From positions 1 to 64,000 of the forward strand of contig NZ_JABFMV010000006.1 in assembly GCF_013359685.1 (NCBI RefSeq): DNA of 64,000 nucleotides, written 5' to 3'. The translations under genes and the position numbers were made by a program. Origin of the DNA: Leifsonia sp. C5G2 (lineage in GTDB: Bacteria > Actinomycetota > Actinomycetes > Actinomycetales > Microbacteriaceae). The notes below the pieces were generated by a model, which did no database searches, was not told the origin of the DNA, and was given only the letters and a program-made list of their open reading frames with translations. How positions within the stretch are numbered: the first letter of the stretch is position 1; every line of letters begins with the position of its first letter. This document shows, one piece after another, positions 1-8,569 of the stretch.

Positions 1-56
1 CCGCGGCACCCTCCGCCGCCACCCCGCGCCTCGGCTGCGCCTGACCCGCCACCCAA

Positions 57-124
57 GCCAACAGCTCCTGAGTTCTTCGACCCGACACGCCGGTGAAGGG
101 TGGAAGAACTCAGGAGCTGTTGGC
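57..124. terminator. 22-bp perfect inverted repeat (hairpin family A)
   Basis: Positions 57-78 and 103-124 are exact reverse complements, leaving a 24-nt loop that contains GACACGCCG. The element lies just past the stop of the minus-strand osmC gene and probably closes a plus-strand gene lying to the left of the window. It has no clear U-tract. A bidirectional terminator is the simplest reading. Closely related copies occur at 9697-9762 and 45052-45116. Confidence 0.6.
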
Positions 125-136
125 TGAGGCGGAGGG

Positions 137-610
137 TCAGGCGAGGGTGAGCGTCTCGGGGGCGTGGCGCACGGGGAAGTTGACGCTCGCGGCGATGAAG
201 CACTTCTCGGCGGCCGGTGCGTGGAGGGACTCGGCGAGCTCGCGCTGGGCGGGGTCGGCGAGCGTGACCCGCGGGCGCAGGGTCGCCTCGGTGAAGTGGC
301 CTCCCCCGTTTCCGGTCTGCTCCATGGTGCCGGTGGCCGCATCCGTGTAGCCGACCACCACGAGGCCCGCCCGGGCCGCCTCGGCCAGGTAGCTGAGCAT
401 GTGGCACTGCGCGAGCGCGGCCAGCAGCAGCTCCTCCGGGTTCCAGCGGTCGCGGTCGCCGAAGAACACGCGGTCGGCCGACCCCTCGATGGGATGCTTG
501 CCCTCGGCGCTCACGACGTGGTCGCGGCCATACGCCTTGTACCCGCTCGTGCCCTCTCCGCGGTTGCCGGTCCACTGCAGGTCGATCGCGTACGCGTGCT
601 CGAGCTTCAT
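137..610 (-). CDS. OsmC-family peroxiredoxin-like protein
   Basis: The 157-residue product matches the OsmC/Ohr fold family in length and layout, with the helix segment 'EELLLAALAQCHMLSYL' carrying one cysteine and a second cysteine near 'AAEKCFIAASVNFPV'. In this family the two cysteines reduce organic hydroperoxides in the cytoplasm. It is divergent from gabT with a 37-nt gap, so the two promoters must be very close. The start is the ATG at 610. The family call is firm; whether it is a peroxidase of the OsmC or YhfA/YeeY type cannot be told by eye. Confidence 0.85.
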   Translation of the reverse strand: MKLEHAYAIDLQWTGNRGEGTSGYKAYGRDHVVSAEGKHPIEGSADRVFFGDRDRWNPEELLLAALAQCHMLSYLAEAARAGLVVVGYTDAATGTMEQTGNGGGHFTEATLRPRVTLADPAQRELAESLHAPAAEKCFIAASVNFPVRHAPETLTLA

Positions 611-631
611 GCTCCGATTCTCGCACCCCGG

Positions 632-637
632 TTAGAC
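632..637 (+). promoter_or_regulatory. candidate -10 element of gabT
   Basis: TAGACT lies 10 bases before the gabT start codon, so the mRNA leader would be only a few bases long. No convincing -35 is seen, and the ribosome binding site is weak (GGAT). This fits near-leaderless expression. Confidence 0.35.
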
Positions 638-647
638 TCGGATCACC

Positions 648-2009
648 ATGACTGACACCGTGAGCACCCCCGCGCCCGTCTTCTCCGTTCCACAAGAACG
701 CCGCATCGTCACCGCCGTCCCCGGCCCCAAGTCGCAGGAGCTGCACCAGCGACGCCTGGCGGTCATCCCGACCGGCGTCTCCTCGGCCCTGCCCGTGTAC
801 ATCGCCAAGGCGAACGGCGCGATCCTGGTGGATGTGGACGGCAACCAGTTCGTCGACTTCGGCGCGGGCATCGGCGTGACCACGGTCGGCCACACCGAGA
901 CGGCGGTCGTGGAGGCCGCGGCCGGTCAGCTGCAGGACGTCATCCACACCCTCTTCACCATCACGCCGTACGAGGAGTACGTGCGGGTCGCGGAGCTGCT
1001 CGCGGAGCACACCCCCGGCGACCACGCCAAGAAGACCGTGCTGGTCAACTCCGGCGCGGAGGCCGTCGAGAACGGCGTCAAGATCGCCCGCAAGTTCACC
1101 GGCCGTCGCGCCGTCGCGGTGCTCGACCACGCCTACCACGGCCGCACCAACCTCACGATGGCGATGAACTACAAGGCCATGCCGTACGCGACCGGCTTCG
1201 GCCCGTTCGCCGGCGACGTCTACCACGCCCCCAACTCCTACCCGTACCGCGACGGCCTCACCGGCGCCGAGGCGGCGGCACGGACCATCGCGTACCTGGA
1301 GAAGGTCGTCGGCGCGTCCGATCTGGCCTGCCTCGTCGCCGAGCCGATCCAGGGCGAGGGCGGTTTCATCGTCCCGGCGGAGGGGTACCTGGCCGCACTG
1401 CAGGAGTGGTGCACGGCCAACGGCGTCGTCTTCATCGCCGACGAGATCCAGAGCGGCATGGCGCGCACCGGCGCGTTCTACGCCAGCGAGCACTTCGGCG
1501 TCGTGCCCGACCTGGTGCTCAGCGCCAAGGGCATCGCCGGCGGCCTGCCGCTCGCCGCGGTCACCGGCCGCGCCGAGATCATGGATGCCGCCCAGCCCGG
1601 CGGGCTCGGCGGCACCTTCGGCGGCAACCCCGTCGCCGCCGCTGCCGCGATCGCCGTCTTCGAGACCATCGAGCGCAACGACCTCCTCGCGGAGGGCCGC
1701 CGCATCGAGAAGGCGCTCAAGCCGGCGCTCGAGAAGCTGCAGGAGAAGTACGACATCATCGGCGACGTCCGCGGCGTCGGTGCGATGATCGCCGTCGAGC
1801 TCGTGAAGCCCGGCACCGCGCAGACGACGAAGGAGCCGAACCCGGAGGCGGTCAACGCGATCGTCGCTGCGGCGGCACAGCAGGGCATCCTCTTCCTCAA
1901 CGCCGGCACCTGGGGCAACGTGCTCCGCTTCCTCCCGAGCCTCGCGGTCTCCGACGCCCTGATCGCCGACGCCGTGTCGGTGATCGACGACGCCATCGCC
2001 GCCCTGTGA
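648..2009 (+). CDS. gabT: 4-aminobutyrate aminotransferase
   Basis: A 453-residue class-III PLP aminotransferase. It moves the amino group of GABA to 2-oxoglutarate, giving succinate semialdehyde and glutamate. Visible family marks are 'NSGAEAVENGVKIAR' (cofactor phosphate region), 'FIADEIQSGMARTG' with the cofactor-binding Asp, and 'LVLSAKGIAGGLPLAA' with the Schiff-base lysine. Length is normal for GabT. It overlaps or abuts the downstream asparaginase and probably shares its mRNA. With the polyamine genes in this window it would take GABA from putrescine onward; GabT-type enzymes can also accept 5-aminovalerate. Confidence 0.9.
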   Translation: MTDTVSTPAPVFSVPQERRIVTAVPGPKSQELHQRRLAVIPTGVSSALPVYIAKANGAILVDVDGNQFVDFGAGIGVTTVGHTETAVVEAAAGQLQDVIHTLFTITPYEEYVRVAELLAEHTPGDHAKKTVLVNSGAEAVENGVKIARKFTGRRAVAVLDHAYHGRTNLTMAMNYKAMPYATGFGPFAGDVYHAPNSYPYRDGLTGAEAAARTIAYLEKVVGASDLACLVAEPIQGEGGFIVPAEGYLAALQEWCTANGVVFIADEIQSGMARTGAFYASEHFGVVPDLVLSAKGIAGGLPLAAVTGRAEIMDAAQPGGLGGTFGGNPVAAAAAIAVFETIERNDLLAEGRRIEKALKPALEKLQEKYDIIGDVRGVGAMIAVELVKPGTAQTTKEPNPEAVNAIVAAAAQQGILFLNAGTWGNVLRFLPSLAVSDALIADAVSVIDDAIAAL

Positions 2010-2023
2010 GCGGGGAGGACGCC

Positions 2024-3019
2024 GTGACGGCCCAGGTGTTCTCCGTCGACGAGTCGGTGGAGCTCGCGGTGGTCGAGCGCAGCGGCTTCGTCGAGTCGCG
2101 CCACGCGGGCTCCGCGGTCGTGCTCGGGCCGGAGGGCGACGTCCTCCGCACCCTGGGCGCGCCGGAGCGGCCGGTGTTCCCGCGGTCGAGCATGAAGCCG
2201 TTCCAGGCGGTCGCTGTCATGGGCGCGGGCGTGCCGCTCGAGGGCGCGAGCGCCGTGCTCGCGACCGCCAGCCATGCCGGGACGCCCGCGCACCTCTCGG
2301 TGGTGCGCAAGCTCCTGGCCCAGGCCCAGCTGACGGATGACGCCCTCCGCTGCCCCGCCGACTGGCCGCTCGACACGGCCGCGCGTGACGACCTGGTCCG
2401 CGCGGGCGAGCACAAGCACCCCGTGTACATGAACTGCTCGGGCAAGCACGCCGCGATGCTCCTCGCCTGCCGGGTCAACGGCTGGCCGACCGAGAGCTAC
2501 CTCGACCCGTCGCACCCGATGCAGCAGCACATCCGGGACACGGTCGAGCGGCTCACCGGCGAGAAGGTCGTCGCGACCGGCGTCGACGGCTGCGGCGCCC
2601 CCGTGCACGCGATGTCTCTGTTGGCGCTCGCGCGCGGTGTCCAGCGGATCGCCACGGCATCCGACGGCTCCCCGTTCGCGCTGTTCCGCAACGCCGCGCT
2701 GCTGAAGAACGCGGTGCTGGCCGACGGCTGGGCGATCGACGGTCCCGGACGCGCGAATACGGTCGTGATCGATGAACTCGGCGTCTTCGCCAAGGGCGGT
2801 GCCGAGGGCGTCATGGTCATGGCGGCGCCCGACGGCACCACCGTGACGCTGAAGGTGCTCGACGGCAGCCTCCGGGCCGCGTCCATCGTCGCCCTGCGCC
2901 TGCTCGCCGACGCCGGCGCGCTGACGCACGACGACGTCGACGCCGTGGCTCCGAAGCTCGACCTGGCCGTCCTCGGCCGCGGCGCCCCCGTCGGCGCCAT
3001 CCGAGCCTCCTACGCCTGA
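2024..3019 (+). CDS. L-asparaginase II family protein
   Basis: The product (331 residues) belongs to the Rhizobium-type asparaginase II family (PF06089), which is unrelated to E. coli AnsA/AnsB. Marks include 'RSSMKPFQA' near the N-terminus, 'YMNCSGKHAAML' and 'ATGVDGCGAPV'. I chose the GTG at 2024 because GGGGAGG sits 5 bases upstream; the GTG at 2006 overlaps the gabT stop (GTGA) and would add six residues. Cytoplasmic hydrolysis of asparagine to aspartate and ammonia is the expected role. It lies directly behind gabT, consistent with nitrogen scavenging. Confidence 0.85.
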   Translation: MTAQVFSVDESVELAVVERSGFVESRHAGSAVVLGPEGDVLRTLGAPERPVFPRSSMKPFQAVAVMGAGVPLEGASAVLATASHAGTPAHLSVVRKLLAQAQLTDDALRCPADWPLDTAARDDLVRAGEHKHPVYMNCSGKHAAMLLACRVNGWPTESYLDPSHPMQQHIRDTVERLTGEKVVATGVDGCGAPVHAMSLLALARGVQRIATASDGSPFALFRNAALLKNAVLADGWAIDGPGRANTVVIDELGVFAKGGAEGVMVMAAPDGTTVTLKVLDGSLRAASIVALRLLADAGALTHDDVDAVAPKLDLAVLGRGAPVGAIRASYA

Positions 3020-3031
3020 CCCCCTGCTCGC

Positions 3032-3880
3032 ATGCTGATATTCTACGCCGACGAATACGGTGACCACTCGATGACGACTGCCAAGTCAGAACCGGCTGTT
3101 CTGAAGGCGGGCACGAGCGAGTTCTTCATTCTCTCTGCCGTCGGCGTGCGGGATACGTCCCGGAAGCCCCTTGCGGAGGCGCTTTTCGACATCAAGCGCA
3201 AGCACTTCGGCGAGTCCGTCGCAGACGAGCCCTGGAACGCGAGCGAGATCAAAGGTCGGTTCCTCTTTCGCGCCACGCGGAGCGTCGCCTCAGGCAATGT
3301 CCTCGCAAGCCCTGCGAGCTATCAGCGACTCGACTCGCGGGCGAAGGTGGACGGTCTGATCACGGACCTTGGCCTCGTGTTCACGAAGTATCGCCCTTTG
3401 ATCTTCACTGTGGCCGTAGATAAGCGCGAACTCATCTCCCGGAAATCGACGACCCATCCGTTGGGCGCCGCGTACGCCTACATTCACCAGCGCATCGCCC
3501 TCACCATGGAAAAACTGTACGCCGGCGATGCCGCGATCGTGGTTGCAGATCAGCAGACACAGCACGAGGCGTTCTTCCGAAGTGGTGGTCTTCATGCGAG
3601 TCGTGAGGCATTTCCTCTCAAGCCCAACTTCAATCTGGTGCTCGACAAGCCGCTATGGGTGGATACCGATCTCAGTTCATGGGACCGAGAGATCATTCAG
3701 CTCGCCGATATCGTCGCCTACACGACAGCCGAATGCATGAAGCGAAACAGCCCTCCGCCCGAGGCGTGTTACCTGTGGGAGCAGATCCGTTCGTGCCTGG
3801 CAATGAACTGGTCGACCGGCAGAATCCTCGGCGGCGGTTTTGCCGTCCACCCGAAGTCGGCTCCTGTGCCTGCGCTGTAG
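3032..3880 (+). CDS. DUF3800 domain protein
   Basis: A 282-residue protein opening with 'LIFYADEYGD', the acidic N-terminal signature of DUF3800, with a second conserved block 'VVADQQTQ' and a late 'IIQLADIVAYTTAECMK'. The fold is thought to resemble nucleases of the RNase H type; no function is established. The gene begins 12 bases after the asparaginase stop without a visible ribosome binding site. Its base composition is clearly lower in GC (several 60-base stretches near 52-57%) than its neighbours, and its codon use is looser, suggesting recent transfer. DUF3800 genes often travel with mobile or defence loci, but none is recognisable here. Confidence 0.75.
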   Translation: MLIFYADEYGDHSMTTAKSEPAVLKAGTSEFFILSAVGVRDTSRKPLAEALFDIKRKHFGESVADEPWNASEIKGRFLFRATRSVASGNVLASPASYQRLDSRAKVDGLITDLGLVFTKYRPLIFTVAVDKRELISRKSTTHPLGAAYAYIHQRIALTMEKLYAGDAAIVVADQQTQHEAFFRSGGLHASREAFPLKPNFNLVLDKPLWVDTDLSSWDREIIQLADIVAYTTAECMKRNSPPPEACYLWEQIRSCLAMNWSTGRILGGGFAVHPKSAPVPAL

Positions 3881-3888
3881 AACGAGAA

Positions 3889-3942
3889 GCCGGCGCAAGT
3901 GCAAGGCCCACCGGATTCCAGAAGGCCGATGCTTGCGCCGGC
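3889..3942. terminator. inverted repeat between convergent genes
   Basis: GCCGGCGCAAG (3889-3899) pairs exactly with CTTGCGCCGGC (3932-3942) across a 32-nt loop. It sits between the convergent DUF3800 gene and potC, where a bidirectional terminator is expected. The long loop makes this less certain. Confidence 0.45.
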
Positions 3943-3988
3943 CCCTGAAGCGTAGCAGACGAGATCAGGGGAACTCGACGGTGGTGGG

Positions 3989-4855
3989 CTACTGGCGGGC
4001 GAGACGCTTGGCGCGGGCGGCGGCGGTCAGCTGCGAGATCAGCACCACGAGGATGGTGAGGATGAAGACCGCGCTCGCGATCACGTTCGCCTGCGCCGGG
4101 ATGCCGCGGCTCGCCGCGATGTAGATGTACATCGGGAACGTGGTCACCGCTCCGGCGTTGAAGTTCGTGATGATGAAGTCGTCGAAGCTGAGCGAGAACG
4201 ACAGCAGCGCCGCCGACAGGATGCCGGGCAGCAGCAGCGGGAACGTGATGCGCCAGAACACCGCGTTCGGCGACCCGTACAGGTCGCGCCCCGCCTCCTC
4301 CAGCGCCGGGTCGAGCGAGGCCACCCGCGCCTTCACCGTCACGACCACGAAGCTGATGCAGAACATCACGTGGGCGATGATGATCGTCCCGAAGCCCTTG
4401 TTCACGCCCAGGCTGAGGAACTGGGCCGCGAGGCCGGCGCCGAGCACGACCTCCGGGCTCGCCATCGGGAGGAACAGCAGCAGGCTGGTCTGCGACCGCA
4501 GCCGGAACCGGTAGCGCATCAGGGCGATCGCGATCATCGTGCCGAGCACCGTCGCGACCACCGTCGACACGATTCCGATGATGATGCTCGCCATGAACGC
4601 GTCGCAGATGCCGGCCGCGTCGCACACGTTCGTCCAGTTGCGCAGGGTGAAGCCGCGCCACGCGATGTTGTTCTTGATCGCGTCGTTGAATGAGAACACG
4701 AACGTGTAGACGATCGGGATGAGCAGGAACGCGAGCGCGAGGAACGCGTAGACCCCGAGTCCCAGCCCCTTGAACCTCCGCCGCGGGGCCGGACGCCCGG
4801 GCGCGACGGGTGCGGCGCCGGGCACCGCGCCCGGCTCGGTCATCATGGCGGTCAC
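3989..4855 (-). CDS. potC: spermidine/putrescine ABC transporter permease
   Basis: A 288-residue inner-membrane permease with about six hydrophobic segments. The cytoplasmic coupling loop 'LEEAGRDLYGSPNAVFWRIT' is the EAA-type contact site for the ATPase. It is the last gene of a four-gene potD-A-B-C operon. The GTG at 4855 overlaps the potB stop (GTGA), with GGAGG 7 bases upstream, so translation is probably coupled; ATG codons at 4846 and 4843 are alternatives. The proline/arginine-rich N-terminal tail precedes the first membrane helix. Substrate specificity is inferred from the family, not proven. Confidence 0.88.
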   Translation of the reverse strand: MTAMMTEPGAVPGAAPVAPGRPAPRRRFKGLGLGVYAFLALAFLLIPIVYTFVFSFNDAIKNNIAWRGFTLRNWTNVCDAAGICDAFMASIIIGIVSTVVATVLGTMIAIALMRYRFRLRSQTSLLLFLPMASPEVVLGAGLAAQFLSLGVNKGFGTIIIAHVMFCISFVVVTVKARVASLDPALEEAGRDLYGSPNAVFWRITFPLLLPGILSAALLSFSLSFDDFIITNFNAGAVTTFPMYIYIAASRGIPAQANVIASAVFILTILVVLISQLTAAARAKRLARQ

Positions 4856-5772
4856 AGCAGGTCCTCCGTCCCGCTCCGGCGCACGTACACACCGACGATC
4901 ACGAGGATGACGGCCATCAGGATGACCGACATCGCCGCCGCCGTCGGGTAGTTCTGCAGCACGAGGAAGTTGCTCTCGATGACGTTGCCCATCATCGAGG
5001 TGTCGGCCGCTCCCAGGAAATCCTGCGAGGCGTTGATGTAGTCGCCGGCCGCCGGGATGAACGTGAGCAGCGTCCCGGAGACGATGCCCGGCATCGAGAG
5101 CGGCACGGTCACCTTGCGGAACGTCGTCCACGGGCTCGCGTACAGGTCCTGGCCCGCCTCCAGCAGGCGCGTGTCCAGCCGCTCCAGGGTCGAGTACAGC
5201 GGGAGGCACATGAACGGGATGAAGTTGTACGTGAGACCGAAGATCACCGAGAACGGCGTCCCGGTGATGTGGGCGTCCGGCGGGAGGACCGAGATCGCCT
5301 TCAGCGAGCTGGCCACCCAGCCGTCGTCGCTGAGGATCGCCTTCCACGCCAGCGTCCGCAGCAGGAAGCTGATGAAGAAAGGCGCGATGACCAGGGTCAT
5401 CAGCAGGTTCTGCGCCAGCGGCCGGCCCCGCATCTTCACGCCGATGAAGTACGCCAGCGGGTAGCTGATCAGCAGCGCCGCGGCGGTGGCGATCAGCGCG
5501 TACCCGAACGAGCGCAGGATCTGCGGCCAGTACTCGGCGATCGAGTCGGTGTAGTTCTGCCACTGGAACGCGGTCTGGTACTGGCCGATGTCCCCGTCCA
5601 CGACGGGCGCCTGGAACGACGTGATGATCAGCGAGACCAGCGGCGTGAGGAAGAACAGGACGAGGTAGAGCACGCCGGGCAGCAGGAGGACGAGCGCGAT
5701 GCCGCTCTTGCGGCGGACCGCGGGCTCCTGGTCCTGCGTCGGCGGCGCCCCGGTGAACGCGGCGAGGGCCAT
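4852..5772 (-). CDS. potB: spermidine/putrescine ABC transporter permease
   Basis: A 306-residue permease, partner of potC. It begins at ATG 5772, which overlaps the potA stop by one base (TAATG). Hydrophobic segments start at 'IALVLLLPGVLYLVLFF', and the EAA loop reads 'LLEAGQDLYASPWTTFRKVT'. The PotB-type opening loop 'LTPLVSLIITSF' is present. Together with PotC it forms the membrane channel fed by the PotD lipoprotein. Confidence 0.88.
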   Translation of the reverse strand: MALAAFTGAPPTQDQEPAVRRKSGIALVLLLPGVLYLVLFFLTPLVSLIITSFQAPVVDGDIGQYQTAFQWQNYTDSIAEYWPQILRSFGYALIATAAALLISYPLAYFIGVKMRGRPLAQNLLMTLVIAPFFISFLLRTLAWKAILSDDGWVASSLKAISVLPPDAHITGTPFSVIFGLTYNFIPFMCLPLYSTLERLDTRLLEAGQDLYASPWTTFRKVTVPLSMPGIVSGTLLTFIPAAGDYINASQDFLGAADTSMMGNVIESNFLVLQNYPTAAAMSVILMAVILVIVGVYVRRSGTEDLL

Positions 5773-6971
5773 TACGCCTCCTCCAGCTCCGACAGCATCC
5801 GCTCCCGGGCCTGCGCGGCGATCGCCTGGGTGTCGGCGTCGTCGACGAACCGGCCGTCGGCGGGGGGCTCGTCGGCGAGCACGAACGTGTGCGCCGCGTC
5901 CCACGCCACCCACACCTCGTCGCCCAGCTGGGCGACCGGGCCGCTGGCCAGGTTCTGCGCGAAGACGACGATCGTGCCGACGCCCGGGATGTCGACCAGG
6001 TACTGCGTGCTCACACCGCTGAACGAGACGTCGGTCACCCGGCCAGGCCCGAGCGAGTTCGCCCCGGACGGGATGGTCTCCGGCGACGCGTGCAGCGTCA
6101 GCTTCTCGGGGCGGACGCCGACCGTCACGTACCCGCTGGTGCGCTGCGCGCGCGACCGCGGCACCTGGATGCGGTTGCCGCCGACATCCACGCCGAGCGT
6201 CTCCGAGCCGATCTCCTGCACGGGACCGGCGAACAGGTTCGACTGGCCGAGGAAGTTCGCCACGAACACCGTCGACGGCAGCTCGTAGAGCACCTCGGGC
6301 GAACCCATCTGCTCGATCCGGCCCTTGTTCATCACGGCGACGGTGTCGGCCATGGTCATGGCCTCCTCCTGGTCGTGCGTGACGTGCACGAAGGTGAGCC
6401 CGACCTCGGTCTGGATGGACTTCAGCTCCAGCTGCATCTGCCGCCTCAGCTTCAGGTCGAGCGCGCCGAGCGGCTCGTCGAGCAGCAGGAGCGCCGGCCG
6501 GTTGACGATCGCGCGGGCGAGCGCCACGCGCTGCTGTTGGCCACCGGACAGCTGCGCCGGCCTCCGTGCCGCAAGGTGGTCGAGCTCGACCAGCCGGAGG
6601 GCCTCGTGCGCCTTGCCGACCGGGTCGCCGATCTTCCGGCGGCGCAGCCCGAAGGCGACGTTCTCGAGGATGGTCATGTGCGGGAAGAGCGCGTAGCTCT
6701 GGAACACGGTGTTCACCGGACGCTGGTACGTCTTCGTGCGCGTGACGTCCTGACCGCCGATCAGGATGCGGCCCTCGGTCGGCTCCTCCAGCCCCGCGAC
6801 CAGGCGCAGGGTCGTGGTCTTGCCGCAGCCGCTCGGGCCGAGCAGGGCGAAGAAGGATCCGGCCGGGATGGTCAGGTCGAGGTGCTCGATCGCGGTGAAT
6901 CCCGGGAACCGCTTCTTGATGCCGTCGAGCTGCAGGTCGGCGCCGGACTCGGCGAATACTCCCTTGGCCAT
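5772..6971 (-). CDS. potA: polyamine ABC transporter ATPase
   Basis: A 399-residue ABC ATPase with Walker A 'GPSGCGKTTTLRL', Q-loop 'NTVFQSYALFPHM', signature 'LSGGQQQRVALARA' and Walker B 'LLLLDEPLGALD'. The last 120 residues form the TOBE-type regulatory region usual for PotA. The ATG at 6971 overlaps the potD stop (TGATG). It powers uptake through PotB/PotC. No key residue is missing. Confidence 0.92.
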   Translation of the reverse strand: MAKGVFAESGADLQLDGIKKRFPGFTAIEHLDLTIPAGSFFALLGPSGCGKTTTLRLVAGLEEPTEGRILIGGQDVTRTKTYQRPVNTVFQSYALFPHMTILENVAFGLRRRKIGDPVGKAHEALRLVELDHLAARRPAQLSGGQQQRVALARAIVNRPALLLLDEPLGALDLKLRRQMQLELKSIQTEVGLTFVHVTHDQEEAMTMADTVAVMNKGRIEQMGSPEVLYELPSTVFVANFLGQSNLFAGPVQEIGSETLGVDVGGNRIQVPRSRAQRTSGYVTVGVRPEKLTLHASPETIPSGANSLGPGRVTDVSFSGVSTQYLVDIPGVGTIVVFAQNLASGPVAQLGDEVWVAWDAAHTFVLADEPPADGRFVDDADTQAIAAQARERMLSELEEA

Positions 6972-8185
6972 CAGGCCCCCAGGATCACTTTCTGGAACGC
7001 CGCCTGGTACTTCTGCTCCTCGGCGGGCTTCAGCGTGCGGAACACCTTCACCTTCGACAGCGTCGACTCGTCGGGGAAGATCAGCTGGTTGTCGGCCAGC
7101 TTCGGGTCGATCTTCGCCGCCTCCTCCTTCGCACCCTGCACCGGCGTGATGTAGTTGACCCACGCCGCCACCTCGGCCGCGACCTCGGGCTGGTAGTAGT
7201 AGTCGATCAGCTTCTCGGCGTTCGCCTTCTGCGACGAGCCGATCGGGATGACGAAGTTGTCGCTCCAGAGAGTGCCGCCGGCCTCCGGGATGGCGAACTG
7301 CCAGTTGTCGCCGGCCTCCGCGTTCAACTGGGTGATGTCGCCCGACCAGCAGATCGCGGCGAGCGTGTCGCCCGACTTGAGGTCGTTGAGGTACGAGTTG
7401 CCCTTGATGTTGCGGATCTGCCCGTCGCTGACGTGCTTGGTCAGGGTGTCGATGGCCTTGTTGAAGTCGTCGTCGCTGAAGTCCTTGGAGATGTCGACGC
7501 CCTGCTGCATCATGATCAGCCCCATGGTGTCCCGCATCTCGCTGAGGACGCCGACCTTGCCCTTCAGGTCGGAGCTCCACAGGTCGTCGATCGACTTGAG
7601 GCCCTTCGGCAGCTTCTCCTTGTTCCAGCAGATGCCGGCGAAGCCGCTCTGCCACGGCAGGGACTTCTTGCGGCCCGGGTCGAAGTCGACGTCCTGCAGG
7701 TTGGAGACGAGGTTCTTCTTGTTCGGGATCTTCGCCTCGTCGAACGTCTGCACGTAGCCGAGCCGGATCCAGCGGGCGATCATCCAGTCGGTGAGGCAGA
7801 CGGTGTCGGCGCCGATGTCCTTGCCGAGCGCCAGCTGGTCCTTGACCTTGGCGTAGTAGGTGTTGTTGTCGTCGACGGCGACGTCGTACTTGACCTTGAT
7901 ACCCGACTGCTTCTGGAACGCCTCGAGCGTCGGGTACTTGCCGTTGTCGTCCTGGTCGAGGTAGGCCTGCCAGTTGGCCCAGGTCATCGACTTGTCCGTG
8001 GCCGACTGGTCCTTCGCGGGGGTCGGTTTGTTGGACGCTCCGCCGGTCGAACAGGCGGCCAGCGCCAGCGCGGCTGCGCCGGCCCCCGCTCCCGCGAGGA
8101 GGCCGCGGCGCGTCAGCTGGGACGCCCGCGAGGACTGCACGATCCGGCGGATCATCGGGTCTTGCGGAAGGTTGCTCGGTTTCAC
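6971..8185 (-). CDS. potD: polyamine-binding lipoprotein
   Basis: A 404-residue extracellular solute-binding protein of the PotD/PotF group. The N-terminus has a twin-arginine-like 'LTRRGLLAG', a hydrophobic core and a lipobox ending at Cys45 ('LALAAC'), so it is probably Tat-exported and lipid-anchored. 'MTWANWQAYLDQDD' and 'FAIPEAGGTLWSDNFVIP' match the family. I chose the GTG at 8185 because AAGGAG lies 7 bases upstream; the ATG 10 codons later has no such site. It is the first gene of the pot operon and is divergent from ald. Confidence 0.88.
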   Translation of the reverse strand: MKPSNLPQDPMIRRIVQSSRASQLTRRGLLAGAGAGAAALALAACSTGGASNKPTPAKDQSATDKSMTWANWQAYLDQDDNGKYPTLEAFQKQSGIKVKYDVAVDDNNTYYAKVKDQLALGKDIGADTVCLTDWMIARWIRLGYVQTFDEAKIPNKKNLVSNLQDVDFDPGRKKSLPWQSGFAGICWNKEKLPKGLKSIDDLWSSDLKGKVGVLSEMRDTMGLIMMQQGVDISKDFSDDDFNKAIDTLTKHVSDGQIRNIKGNSYLNDLKSGDTLAAICWSGDITQLNAEAGDNWQFAIPEAGGTLWSDNFVIPIGSSQKANAEKLIDYYYQPEVAAEVAAWVNYITPVQGAKEEAAKIDPKLADNQLIFPDESTLSKVKVFRTLKPAEEQKYQAAFQKVILGA

Positions 8186-8569
8186 TGTGGTGCTCCTTGG
8201 GGGATCGAACACGGACCACGGGCGACGGCGCTTCGGCGGCACGTCCTCGTGCCGTCGCGGTGGACCCGATCCTGACACAGAACCGTGGCGATCCGCATCA
8301 GAATGTGGCCGGATCGTCCATTTGGAAACACAATCTTTACGAAATCCGTGCCGAATCGGTCGAAACGGCCGGGAAACCGCAGACTGGGCGTTCTGCGACA
8401 GACCCGGGACGAGGTCGCGCACTTCGGGCATGGCCAGCTGCGGAAATCCTCCGCCGATCCCACCCCGGTCCGCGAAATCAGCATCCGAATGCGTGCATTT
8501 CAGTCGAAATCCTCCGTGAAGCCCGCTATGGTGAGACCGAACCACCATGTCGAGTGTCGAAGGAGCCCC
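8186..8569. other. 384-nt divergent intergenic region potD / ald
   Basis: No gene is seen here. It holds the promoters for the pot operon (leftward) and ald (rightward). Local AT-rich islands stand out, for example around 8320-8343 and 8500-8520, as does a dyad CGCAGA-N8-TCTGCG at 8378-8397. A -10-like TATGGT at 8527-8532 precedes ald. The AT-rich islands resemble the kind of site bound by Lrp-type regulators, which control ald in other actinobacteria; this is an inference. Confidence 0.4.

Noticed and set aside
1-56. Possible 3' end of a plus-strand gene (frame ending AATPRLGCA at a TGA at 42-44)
   Set aside because: Only 14 codons are visible and no family can be recognised. The hairpin at 57-124 makes an upstream gene likely, but not this particular frame.
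3032-3880. DUF3800 gene as part of a defence system
   Set aside because: No partner gene (ATPase, helicase, methylase, toxin) lies beside it; its neighbours are metabolic.
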